64,000 bases of DNA from Solanum dulcamara (taxonomy: Eukaryota > Streptophyta > Magnoliopsida > Solanales > Solanaceae): NCBI RefSeq assembly GCF_947179165.1, contig NC_077237.1, positions 10,654,735 through 10,718,734 of the forward strand. Reading direction: 5' to 3'. The notes under the pieces were generated by a model. That model searched no databases and was not told the DNA's origin. It saw nothing but the letters and a program-made list of their open reading frames with translations. Each line of letters opens with the position of its first letter. The first letter of the stretch is position 1. The position numbers and the translations under genes are program-made. This document shows, piece by piece, positions 47,377-59,170 of this stretch.

Positions 47377-48699
47377 AAAATTATTTATGGTCAATCGGGC
47401 TCATAGTAACACAATTTTTTTGTGTTTGTAGAGAGCTTGACCATTACCTCTTGATGTTGCTACGGAACTTTTATTTAAGTTTTTCCTCTGATTATTATTA
47501 GGGATAACTCAATAAAAATAATGACTTAAAATCAAATTTTATAAGGGTCTTAAGCTTTTTCAATAAAATTCCATGCATATAATTTTCTTTGATTTTTTTT
47601 ATTTTTTTCGTATTTAGAGTTATTGATTTATTTTATAATATAACTAATATGCTTAATTTTTCTTTATATATTGTTGATTCAACAAGATTTTATTTTATAA
47701 TATAACTAATATGCTTAATTTTTCTTTATATATTGTTGATTCAACAAGATTTTATTTTATAATATAACTAATATGCTTAATTTTTCTTTATATATTGTTG
47801 ATTCAACAAGATTTTATTAATTTAAATTTTGAAATGAAAATTTACCGGATTTTCTTTATTGTTTTTAAAGATTTATCAATAGCTCATTTTAGATATCGTA
47901 TTAAAGTTTTAGTTCTTCTTTTTTATTTTATTTTTAGAATTTTGAGTAACTTGTTTCATAGTTTTTAGTTGACAAACTTGAATTCTAAAAAAATAACATA
48001 CACCAATGAAATTTTAAAAATAATATTTGAATTGAAATTAACAAAAAAGATAGAATAATAGGAGAAAGTTACCTTCATAATTGATATCAAAACAAATCAA
48101 TTCGCCAGAGTTTTGCTACTTCAAGTTGTAAACACCTAGTGCTTAAAACTTGAGAAAGAAATTTTAAAAAATTATGTAGTTCAAATTATTCAATGTACTT
48201 TTTTCGTGAATACATAGTGTGTTCATGAGTTTGATTGTTTGAGTCATATTCATGTGATAAATTCTCTCGGAACACAAAAAAATTCGTATATCTTACATAT
48301 TTTTCACGTGTATCTTGTATATATCATTTTTTGTTTGTTTAGTTGTCCATGAGAAAGTTTTCACTAATACTACCATTTAGCCACAACAGCTAAACAACTA
48401 GCTTATCAAAATCCAACAGCAAATTGAGTTCAACATCTAAAAATCAACAAGACACAATTAAATTTGTAAGTTTTTTTAATACCTCAAAATGATGGATTTC
48501 TAATAAAACAAAATCACCTAACCTTCACAAAAAACAATTTTCAGACTTGTAAATCTAACATAAATAACCAATTTCCAAACAATAGGAAAACGTATGAGAT
48601 ATGGTAAGTTAAAGCCTCCTTTGTTAAGTATTTCCTAAGGAAACACAAACATTTAACTTAAATGATTCATTTTTAAAATCTTTGATATTTAATGTGATT
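47377..48699. other. AT-rich intergenic DNA with a 62-bp tandem repeat
   Basis: AT-rich and gene-free. Holds the 62-bp triple repeat annotated separately. Confidence 0.4.
47627..47817. repeat. 62-bp tandem repeat, 3 copies
   Basis: TTATTTTATAATATAACTAA...GATTCAACAAGATT repeats with a period of exactly 62 bp (the CTAATATGC word is at 47644, 47706 and 47768). The copies are practically identical, so the array is recent. Confidence 0.92.
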
Positions 48700-48823
48700 G
48701 TAACAATAACAACAAATCCAGTAAAATTCCACTAAGTGGGGGTGTGGAGAGGGTATAGTGTACGCATACCTTATCACTACTTCGTGAAGATAGAGAAGTT
48801 ATTTCCAAAAGACCATCAGTTAA
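48700..48823 (-). mobile_element. SINE or truncated RTE LINE 3' end
   Basis: On + it starts with CAA/AAC-rich sequence (AACAATAACAACAAATCC), then CCACTAAGTGGGGGTGTGGA, TAGTGTACGCATACCTTATC, TAGAGAAGTTATTTCC and AAAGACCATCAG. On the minus strand this is the GGTCTTTTGGAAATAAC...(TTG)n tail common to Solanaceae SINEs of Au/TS-like type and their RTE LINE partners. It is too short to say which. Confidence 0.55.
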
Positions 48824-49492
48824 AATGCATCAAACCCAATAAAATAAGATGTACTTCCTTTCATTGCGAAGGAAATCAAGTTTGAATGAATATTAATATT
48901 AGTAGGTTTGTGATTTGTGAATTTTTTTTAGTTTTCCTTTAAGGTTTTGTCCTTTTTATTCTATCTTAAACCATAACTTGAATTATTATTTTTTGTGGTA
49001 AAGAGTTTTTGTTTGAATTTTCTCCCTCCTATTCTTCTTCTTCTTAATTGATTCATTTTTTCCTTTAGTTGCAATTTAAAAAGGTTTCAAGTATCAAATA
49101 CATAACTATTTGTTCAAATGTGAGTTTTTATATCCTTGTGTGAATCATGAACAAACTCAAACCACAAGACAAGATGTACACATTGTTAAAATTCCAGAGA
49201 TAGATACAAAGTAAAGAATCCAAACAGCTATAGACTATAGTTCTTCCGATAAATACTTAACTATCCATCTCATCTCTTCACGAGAGCAGGGAGAGCCTAG
49301 CTCGAGAAAGAGACACCGATGCATCTTTCATGGCTAGAGACAAGTGTGGTGCTGCATCTTAAACCTCAATAAATGATCAGTTGAAACTCCTCCTGAGTGC
49401 TCAAAATAATGCCAGCAGGAGGAAATAGAAATGTACTGGGGAAAAAATGGTGATATTGATTATGGTTTCTTTTCACTTTGTTCTGCTCAAAG
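48824..49492. other. intergenic DNA and acyltransferase 3' flank
   Basis: No gene is supported. Pyrimidine-rich near 49020-49070. The part next to 49493 is likely the 3' UTR of the acyltransferase. Confidence 0.4.
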
Positions 49493-52400
49493 CTAGTATG
49501 AGGGTCTGGAGGAAAACTGAGACTCCAGACCAAATCCAAAATCAACCTCAGAACGACCAATTGGCGACCTGTCACTTCCTCTACCTCTAACATCACCAAC
49601 TTCCTCAGAGTTACGGCGTTGGGATATCTTCATAATATCATCTCCAATATCAAGATCGTCTTCCACCTTAATTCGTGTATCCCCATCAGATATAGTTATA
49701 TCTGTTTCTTGAATGTTACTCTTATGAGGCTTTGACAACCCTTCCTGTACATAGCCGCGAAAATTGATTTTTGAAGGTTCTATCCTTGAGCAGAATAGTT
49801 GAAGAAAGTTTGTTATGCATCCCCGGTTATACACTCTGTTGTCTCCCTTATAACGGAAGTTCTCATATGTGGTCTGCAGAAATCATTCGTAACTAAAGCA
49901 AGTCAAAATTTAAGCATGAGGGGAAAAATAAAGATAATAGGTAAGTACTAAATGTATTGTTAAATATCAATATGATTCCACACGATCTAGTTTTGTTCAA
50001 GTAACAAATTCTAGCCATCTGAAAGGATCTTTTTGAACTGTATGCATCAAAAGGCGCATGTACGGTTCCTAAGGGATACAATTTTACCCTAATCAACCGA
50101 CTTTATCGAGAAAGATTACAAGTTCATCATGGACAAAGAAACAACATCACTGACAGGTTGGCAGGGAAATTTTTTAGAAAAAGAAAAATTAGAAAGAAAC
50201 ATATATTACTCAAGGAAATACGTGTTTTACATTTTAAATTGGATGATCTCAAGTCTTAACTATAGATCATATTCTTGAAATAGAACATTCCACTTCCTCT
50301 AATATATATGAATTAACAGAATCATATAAACATTTGTCACATTTATGGTAACAACAACCCTTGAAAAATAACCAACAAAATGTAAAGAAGAAAAGAATTC
50401 TTTCCATGATAGCAAATAGTGGCCAAAAGGGAGCCACTATCTTCTACGTTTCTCCTAATCATTTGTATTACACTTTCCAAATGCATGGACAAGTTTCCCT
50501 GAAAAGTCATCATAGCTTTGAAAGGGATGCATGCTTGTGTCCAATAACACTATGACAATAACGGAGTCATCGTATAGGGAAAAAAAATATAACTGTGATA
50601 GTACTCAGATGCAATACAGCAGAAAAGCGTTAAATTATTAATAGTAAGAGGTTTTAAACCAAACTAACCTGATTTGTACCAATGAGATACAAATGGAAGC
50701 CAGTAAGACCTCCAACAAACCACAGTGCAATAAAACAATAAGCCATCAATGCCGCAGATGCCGGTGATTCTTTGATAGCTTTCCAAAGAGTTCCAGAATC
50801 ATCCATAAGAAATTTCAGATACAAAGCCGATATGGAAAAGACGAAAACACAAAGGAGGGCTGTTGAAGAAACAAAGAGAAAGAAGCAACGATAGTTCCGC
50901 TGTGCACCAACAAAGAAGAAGAGAAAAAAGGAAAGTGTCTCAAAAGGATATCTAAACAGCATAGAGCAGAAAAAAAGCTTTTCTCCTCCTAAAATTCTTA
51001 TATATACATAAGAAACTTATGTAAACATAGTAGTGCAGCTCAGTACATCTTTAATGTATTATCCATCAAATTAAAGCAATAATCTAAGAAAAGATTTATT
51101 ACACACATTCTGAATTTAAAAATGTTAAATGTCAACATCATCATCAGTAGCTTTAACAAAAACATTCAGTGAGAACAGAGATGAGTGCTACATCTTGGTT
51201 AAGGAAATTGCGGGATAGACTAACAAAAAGACACATAATTCTCATACTTGATCTCTTAGTTTCTAGCCAAAGTCTATAAATTGACATTCAACACCAAGCT
51301 ATTAGACATGATTATTAAACCTCTCTCATGCAACTGCTGATCAACAAGTAAGTTGATCAACTTTTTTCCAATATCAACAATTCGAAGCCAGGATACAGTT
51401 GGCACGTTTCATCTTTAAACGAACCAAATAAATTAGGAAGTGTAAAAAAAACAACAAATAGAAGATTCTTCGTGGAGCATCAAGAAAAAGAAATAGTAAT
51501 GAAGATGGATGAACTTACCTTCCCGATGCATTGACCCACCCAAGGGCAATGGTGATCAAATCGCTCCACACAATTATCACATACCGAGCAATGAGAGCAT
51601 CTTGGTGGACGGTATAACATGCACGTTTCACAATATTTAACACGTACAGGCAAACCATTCACAAGGACTTCTTTGGTGCGAGGCAAAGGTCTACTGCCAG
51701 CTTCACCAGAAGCTGAAGAATCATACCCTAGAACTTCCTCTGGAGGATGAGAATTACGAGGGACAATGCCAGGATCCTTTGCTGATGTTGAGAGTAGAAG
51801 TATAAAGACCTATGGCAACCAATACCACATTAGGATATTGAAATATTAAGAAACAACAGAAAAGAGCATTATGATACTATAGGATTCCAACGTCTGTAAA
51901 CCACCTGCCCACCCCAAAAAAGAATATATGTGTGTCTTCAACAATGAGTGCCCACCTTATGCGAAGAAAAGAAGAAAGCATGCTGGCAGTTATGAAAGTC
52001 AAGAAAAAAGCAGGGATAAAGGCAACTGGCAACAATGTAAGGAACAGGGTGGATAATGTGGGTATATTGCCAAAAATCAAAGCCTCTACTCCTTTTGGGG
52101 AGGGAAGACGGGGAAGGCAGAAACTCATAGACAGATTTCTGTTCAAAAAATTGAAGAAGCAACACATGGAATTTTCCTGAAATGTATGCAAAGTCTGATG
52201 GATCACTAAGAGACACTAAAAGGAAGAGTTAAGACACTAACATAAATTGTGAAGACAATCGTTATCACCAAAATTGCATATCCTGCACTTTCTCGTTGGA
52301 GTTCAAGCACGAGATTTCTTGCCACAAATACACAAAATAGAACAACAGGGACAAGGATGAGAGTGAAGGTAATAATCAATGACTTAGCATCTGGTCCAAA

Positions 52401-55400
52401 TATTAGCCTCCCTCCAAGCAAGAATTTCTGCACAATACATAAACCACACAAAAAAAAATTAAAAAATAAGTCAAGTACAAGGGCATATGTCCAAGAGAAC
52501 AATAGCATACTCATATTCACAGTTACGAACTCAATAGATACATTCTTGTTTTAGGAAACAAACAATTGATCACAATATGTAAGCTACTTTAGAGACAGCA
52601 AATTAGTTAAGACGTTCCCTTGGGTGTTAAGGTGAATTGGGGCGTCACAGTCACTTCTTTTTTTCTTTTTTGATAAGACATTTTTTTAAGGAGAAACCAC
52701 AGTTTTTAAATTTGAGGTTGTAAATTTCAAGTGTATTCATGTTTAAGAAGATGTGAGCTTTTTCCTTCCAGATTGTCACTAGGCACCAAAAGATTCTTTT
52801 ATTAATCAAAGAAGGCTAAGATCCCCAGCTACATTACAGTTTCCGAGGAGTTTGTAACAGGTAGCTAATCCTTGTATAACAGAATTGCATTGGATTCATT
52901 TCACCAATTCGTGCTTTAACTGAATCACCTTGTTGGTATACCCTTAAACCACCACGGCATATTCTATATTACCCCTTCGAAACAAAAGACGCATCAACTT
53001 ATGGCATTCCTACAAAAAATGACTCAACCTTAGGAACTTGCAAGTTTGATCAGCGAATCCCTGGTATTGCATCTCGTGTTCAAGACATCACAGCCTTTTA
53101 GTAGACCGACTCCAACAAAACCAAAATTGCTATCTAAATTTTAAACTTCAAATCCCAAATATAAGTAAAGATGAATTAAAGGTGTTCTCTGTCAGTACCA
53201 ATATCACAACCATGCTCGCATATATTGTGACTTACGAGAGATCAAGTAGTGGTGTTTCTATTTCTATCAGCTGACCCTACTCTCCTAATAGGAACAAACG
53301 CTTTCTATGTTGAATGAAAACTTCCAGGTTACACCAGAAATTTCCAGGAGGTTCATATTTCTGCAAATACTGTGATGCTCACAATTACTGACTTTTCATC
53401 TATTTGAATTGAAAATTTATACTAAAAGGATTAAAATGTTGACAATCACAACAATGTCATATATTTATTACTCAGATGAATTATGATTGTATCTCTATCT
53501 ATGGAATATGCTATCTGTATATACTACAGAGAAAAAACACTTAATAAAACATTCTTTCCTTTGGGAAGAAATGGTACAACCATGTCCATAAATTTTGCAA
53601 AGTATTATTCAGCATTTCTCTTGCAATGAGAAAAGTTCCCTGCTCATAGTGATAGTCAAAAGCAATATTTCCAAAGGATAGCTCGTGAATGGATACATAT
53701 AGAAGAATATGTGCATGAGGAAAACATCCTGTCTCGATCAAGTGACCATTCATCTCTTTCAAGTCAGGCCTTTCTTGTCTCTTCCTTCTAGTTTGATGCT
53801 GCTGATATTTCAACAGCACTGTGTTTCCTCTGCGATGTCTATTTACCTTTTCCCAATAAATGGTACCATTGCCACTTCCCATTCTTGTCTATTCCCGCCA
53901 TTGTTCCAGAAGCACTAGACATGTTTAACGTCAGCACCAGTCAACTGACAAGTTTGTCGCCATCCGTGAACAAGTTGTAGTCAACACATAGTTAGTGCTA
54001 AGTTTATGTACAACAACACCTTTCCGTTAATGCATACTTAGTGTCATGTTACCATCTGGTAACACGTCTTCAGTCAATGCTGAATCAGTGGCATGCTGCA
54101 TTCCAGCAACACGTTGCCATCCATCAATACATTTCTCATCAGTTTAGTAGCTTCACGTGATTGATTTGCCGCACCAAGCCCAGCGCTCTCACCATCGACA
54201 TTGACATTCGGTAATCCTTTACCAGTCAACACAGTTGGTGGCATGTTGTTGTCCAACTATACATCGCTGCCCAATCACATTTTTCTAATCAGGACCAAGT
54301 TAGCACCACAAGGTAGTCAGCGCCATGGCATTATTTGGTTATTCAGAGCCACAAATTATTAGTCACTCAAGGAGCTTCACCTTAAGCTTGAGGGGTCATG
54401 TTAAAATATAAGATAATTAATGAGGCATGGAAATAAATGCACCGCCTTAAAGTCAATATCAGTGCTATAATAGTAAGTTGTGTAATAATTGTATAAATAT
54501 GCCAGTACCGCAATTCACGCAATCAAGCAGTGCACTACAGTCAATCCTTTATCAGGCGCATATATATTTCTGTATTTTCTACGATCTCGCTAAGGTATGT
54601 AATCACTCTTCCTAGCTGACGAGTACTTCCTAGATTTTAACACCTATGATAGGTTGCTCTTGTATCTTATTTGCATCAAGGAAGATTGGAAGAAACATTT
54701 TTTGGATAAGATAAGTAGTTTAATTGATGTGACAAGGAGAAATCATGTATTCAAGTCGTATACCAAAAACATCAAGTTAATAAGGATGCTATTTGTTCTC
54801 TCAATTTCCACTTTACCTTGAGATATTTCACAGCTAGAAGTTCCAAATCTTCCAAAAAGACTTATAATATTAGGCCTTGAATGACAATCCCATTAGAAAT
54901 ATCACAATTTCAGGTCGAAGAGTATCCCCATGTCACACCAGATGCAGTATGCTGAGACCATAACAATAACTATCACTTTGAGGCTAAGTTTTTTGGACTC
55001 TTCACTTTCGCTGCAGCACCCGTGTTGACACAATATGGTGTGGGTGTGGTGTGGGATCCGTATCTGATCGGAGAAACCGATTTTGGGTACTTTGACCAAA
55101 ATCAAAGGAGAAATTCCGGACAGATTCAATGATTTTTGTAATCAAAACAAAAGCTAAGGTGAAATTGAAGAAAATCGAATACCTTGTATATAGAAATTTC
55201 TAAGACACTCCTTTTCCTTTTACCTCTTATTTATACTTCCTCCTTCATGTATTATAGCTCTATTTTTAGCCAAATTCCCGCACCCGTATCCATACCTGAA
55301 TCTGTATCCCGAATCTTAGAATTTAGATCTTGAAGGATCCGACCTCTAGATCCACATCCGTAGCGAATACACACACCCTAGTTCGAACAACTTAGCATTG

Positions 55401-56353
55401 AGACACAAAGCTCTTAAATGATGAATTACAAGTTACCATTAGTAATCATGAAGCATTTAGATACTTCAACTCAACAAACATTACACCAATGACAGCTTTT
55501 GCAACAATGACCAAGTGACTAGAATACATCATCATAGGCTTAGTTCAAGTGGCAACTATTGAGTGACTTGTGACCCAACCCCTACATCATGTGAACTCAG
55601 CCTTGATATTTAAGTGGAGAAAGGTAGATGGACGGACCATTATTTTCGAGTTTCAAAGGTTGTCGTTGATCCTAAGGGTTGGCCCCGCGGAAGTCTCGAT
55701 CATAAAAAAATAATATATCAATGCTGAGACTTTATGGAACTAACTAGAACTAACAAAAAATTATTCCTTCCTCTAATGATAAATAGCTCATTGGACCATA
55801 CAAAACCATCCGAGACTACTGACCATCAACCACGAGTATCAGCTACCTCCAAGACTCAAACATATGAAAAGAACTCACCTAGTATTTTTGTCTCCGCTCG
55901 GATTTGAACGTGAGACTTCATGATTCTCATCCCACTTCATTACTACTAAGCCACCAAATTTTACTTCTTCACTAGCTATTTCAAGAATTTGAATAACCAT
56001 CCATAAAACATAACAAACCATAAACTCAAGACAGAGAATTCCACAAACACAACTCAATTCCAACACCCCACAAAAGTACAAAGCTTTCATTTTTTTCCCC
56101 TTCAACACAAGCCAAGTCTAGAAACAGTAAACCCCACATTAAATTTCAGTAAAGTAACACTAACCCATCAATCTTTAACACAATATAAGCACACCCAATT
56201 ATCAAAATAATTCAAAAACAAAAACATTACCTCAAAAAATAAAAATAAAAATTCAAGAAAGCAAAATCTATTGCTAAATATATAAACTAAGTAAGAGGTG
56301 CTTACATTGTTGGCCTTCCAAGACTGGTACACGCGCTTAGGCTGTTTGGCCAT
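49493..56353 (-). CDS. DHHC-type protein S-acyltransferase (PAT08/PAT09-like), complete, 5 exons
   Basis: A membrane enzyme that palmitoylates cysteines of proteins at Golgi, endosome or plasma membrane. Exons on -: 56306-56353, 52242-52427, 51519-51809, 50669-50899, 49493-49873, all with GT-AG introns, giving 378 aa. The start [16 protein letters not shown] fits the family. [13 protein letters not shown] precedes TM1 (about residues 32-54), TM2 is about 66-87, then the DPG motif (91-93). The Cys-rich domain is 135-174 ([20 protein letters not shown]) with catalytic DHHC at 163-166 ([14 protein letters not shown]). TM3 and TM4 lie about 180-205 and 225-250, and the TTxE motif (TTYE) is at 253-256. 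The Asp/Arg-rich C-tail ([13 protein letters not shown]) matches plant group members. Intron 1 is 3.9 kb and contains repeats. No defect is seen. Confidence 0.94.
54384..54600 (+). mobile_element. Copia-type LTR fragment in acyltransferase intron 1
   Basis: AAGCTTGAGGGG followed by TCA and TGTTAAAATATAAGATAATT resembles a Copia polypurine tract plus LTR start. The next 200 bases have an LTR-like promoter region (TATAAATATGCCAG, GCAGTGCACTACAG, ATTTTCTACGATCTCGC). No coding was found upstream and the right end is not defined, so this is a tentative truncated element. Confidence 0.4.
55010..55400. mobile_element. possible short transposon in acyltransferase intron 1
   Basis: A GGTGTGGGTGTGGTGTGGGA segment at the left and CACATCCGTAGCGAATACAC followed by ACACCC at the right form a loose inverted arrangement. 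The inner sequence mentions GGATCCG on both sides. No target duplication was found. Confidence 0.3.
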
Positions 56354-57780
56354 GAAAGATTGATTCTTTGTCACTTTGCTAAAGCAACAACAAGAAGAAA
56401 ACACAGGTAGAAATTATTTACTTTCATTTTATTTTTTTCCTTTTTTGGCTTTTTTTCAACTTTTAAATGGCGCTATGTGGTTCAAATGAGGTGGATTTAA
56501 TGATGGTTGGTGGCTTTTTCTTTCTTTTCTTTTTTTATTCTTTAGTTTTTTCTATTAATATAATAATTTTTTTCTTCTCTTTTTCTTTTTACTTTCCGTT
56601 TTAATCAATTAGGGGCAGTTCTCTTTTTCCCTTTTCTCTATTTGATCTATGAAACTATTTTGTTCTAGGAAAATCGAAAATCAAATGAAATATTGTTAAT
56701 TTTTTATTTTGTTTAATTATATTTTTTAATTTTTAAAAATTGATTTATTTTGATTTTAAGTAAAAATTAATTGAAAAATTAAAATTAAACTAACCATATA
56801 AATATATATTAAAAATTATAATTACACATATAAATATGCATATTTTTATATCAAAAATTAAATTTTGCAATACATATTAATTTTTGTTATTATTGATTCA
56901 TGATTTAGGTGTTTGTTATTACGGTATTTCAGTTCTTTGTCCTAACTTTCTAGTTTGATTGATAGTTTTGTTTTTTAATAATTCCAAAATCGTTTTTTTA
57001 TTAAAATAAGGGGAAAATGTTCTTTATGTCTGTTGGGAGAAAATATTTTCGTTTCTAACTCAATTTAAACATTGTGCTCAATTTAGCTCATATACACAAA
57101 CACCTTTCTATATTATATACTTTTACACAAGATTGATACATTGAGTGTAATGATTCCCCATATATAATATTGTATATCATTAAGTTATGTGGAGTAATAT
57201 TTTATATTAAACGGTATATTTTTGAAAAATTCTTTTAATAACTTGTCCTTGAGACACTTAATAATTCATTACTGTTTAATTCAATGATGATCGATAAGCT
57301 ATTTGGATGATTCACAATTTTGTAATTTTCGAACACAGAGAAAAATAAAACATAGTAAGTTTTATTGAGATCCCTAGAAATGGCTAAATTCTTGGATAAT
57401 GAATAGGAATTTTCTTTAAAGAAAAATTACATATATGACTTGATTACATATATAATTTCTTCTTTTCTTAAAATGTACTCCCTTCCTTCACTTTAATTGT
57501 CCATTTTGAATTTTGCACATTTTTTAAGAAGAAAAAATTAGAAAAAATATTTTTTTTTATCAAAAAATAATTGATAAGAATATTTTACCACAATATTTAT
57601 ATTAATAGAACTCCCTCTATTCTATATTAAGTGAATCTTTTTTTAAAAAAAAATCATTGTTCAAAATAATTGAAATATTCAAAATTCAAGATAAATGTTT
57701 TATCTATTTTCTAGGAGCTAAATTGAATTATTTTGAAATAAGCAAAGGGGGAACTATTGAAAATATGATTTAAATTAGAG
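56354..57780. other. acyltransferase 5' region and AT-rich intergenic DNA
   Basis: The first 100 bases are the probable 5' UTR of the acyltransferase (minus strand). Pyrimidine-rich runs follow on + near 56420-56640. No gene is seen. Confidence 0.4.
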
Positions 57781-57811
57781 AATTTTGATGTCTCACTAGT
57801 TCTTCTTCTCT

Positions 57812-57905
57812 AATTTACTTTCTACTATTAGTGCCTTGAAGGTGTTCGACGAAATTCCTCAATGAAATATTGTCATATTAAATGCTATCATTTTTGGGTT
57901 TTTGG
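57812..57905 (+). pseudogene. PPR-protein gene fragment
   Basis: The + strand reads FFSNLLSTISALKVFDEIPQ, a stop, then NIVILNAIIFGF. This matches the consensus around a PLS-type pentatricopeptide repeat (ALKVFDEMPQRNIVSWNAIISG). The stop replaces Arg. The piece is under 100 bp, with no start or further repeats, so it is a broken relic. The match is from memory of the motif. Confidence 0.45.
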
Positions 57906-58189
57906 CCCAAAGATTCGTTCGACCCAAGATCGGCTACCCACACAACCCAAAGGTCGCTGTAAACAGCATCTTGGCAAGCCGACGTGGATAGTAACTCTGA
58001 AGTGAATAGTAACTCCGAAGTGAACAGTAATCCGACGTGAACAGTGTTTTCCGGCGGCAACCAGGTTCATTTCAACTGGAGTTTGTACCTCCGGTTTTCA
58101 TATCTTTCCATATCTATCTTTTGCTCATACAATTATAGTTATTTTTTGCTGACTTTAAACCTTTGAATAATTTATTAGTTCATACAAGT
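57906..58189. other. repeat-rich spacer
   Basis: Contains four related 16-18-bp words of the type GTGAACAGTAACTCCGAA between about 57983 and 58047. No gene is seen. Confidence 0.4.
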
Positions 58190-58299
58190 TTTCGTGGCTT
58201 TGGATAGTGATAGTAGACTAGGATCATGTTCTCGCTCAGGGACGGGGACGGAGACGAAGACGAGGGTAAGGAGGGGTAAGTGGGTTAAAGGAGCGTCTA

Positions 58300-59140
58300 G
58301 ACTGAGAGTGGGTTCTTAGAACATTGGGACGTTGACGGAAAAATCCATAGAGCTAGTTAAGATTCTAAAGAAGAGGAAGATTAATATAAATTGTGTACAA
58401 GAGACCAAATGGGTAGGTTCTACAACTAAGGAGGTAGATGGGTATAAGTTTTGGTTCTCTGGTAGATCGAAGTATAGGAATAGGGTAGGCATTTTTTATA
58501 CAGTAATTTAAGGGACCAGGTGGTGGAGGTTAGGAGAGTCACTGATAGGATGAGGTCGATTAAGGTGGTCATTGAAGGGATCATGTTGAACATTATTAGT
58601 GCTTATGCGCCGCAAGCGGGCTTAGGCGAGGAAGTGGGAGGCATACCGCCTACTGAGAAGCTTTTCGTGGGAGGGAATTTCAATGGGCACATCGGATTTA
58701 GTTTAGGAGGGTATGAGGATGTGCATGGAGGCTTTGGCTTCGGGGACAGAAATGGATGAGGATTTCACTTTTGGATTTCGCAAGAGCTTTTGAGTTGGTG
58801 ATAGCCAATTCGAGTTTTTCAAAGAAGGAGGACAACTTGGTAACCTTCTGGAGTGCGGTGGCTAAGACTCAGATAAAATATTTTGCTCCTTAGGAAGGAT
58901 GATAAAGGTCTATGCAAAGACTGTAAGGTCATTCCGATCGACAACCTTACGACCCGACATAAGCTTTTAGTGATGGATTTAGGGATCAAAATGATGAGGA
59001 AGAAGAGGGTCGGGGATGACCGACCTAGAATCAGATGGGGGAGTTTGACCACGGCTAGCGCCCTGGAGATGGAAGAGAAATTGAAGGATATGGGGGCTTG
59101 GGATAGTAGTGGGGATGCAAACACTATATGAAATAGGACG
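58300..59140 (+). pseudogene. RTE endonuclease region
   Basis: Apurinic-type endonuclease words: NIGTLTEKSIELVKILKKRK, INCVQETKWVG (catalytic E of QETK), GNFNGHIGF, GFGFGDRNG and LVIANSSF. This domain nicks target DNA for priming. Stops at about 58317 and 58510 and several frameshifts break it. Confidence 0.75.
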
Positions 59141-59170
59141 ACTAGTTATATTAGGGTTGTAGCAAGGAAA

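Noticed and set aside
51932..52216. ORFs on both strands between acyltransferase exons 2 and 3
   Set aside because: They lie in a GT-AG intron that joins two exons in frame and have no homology.
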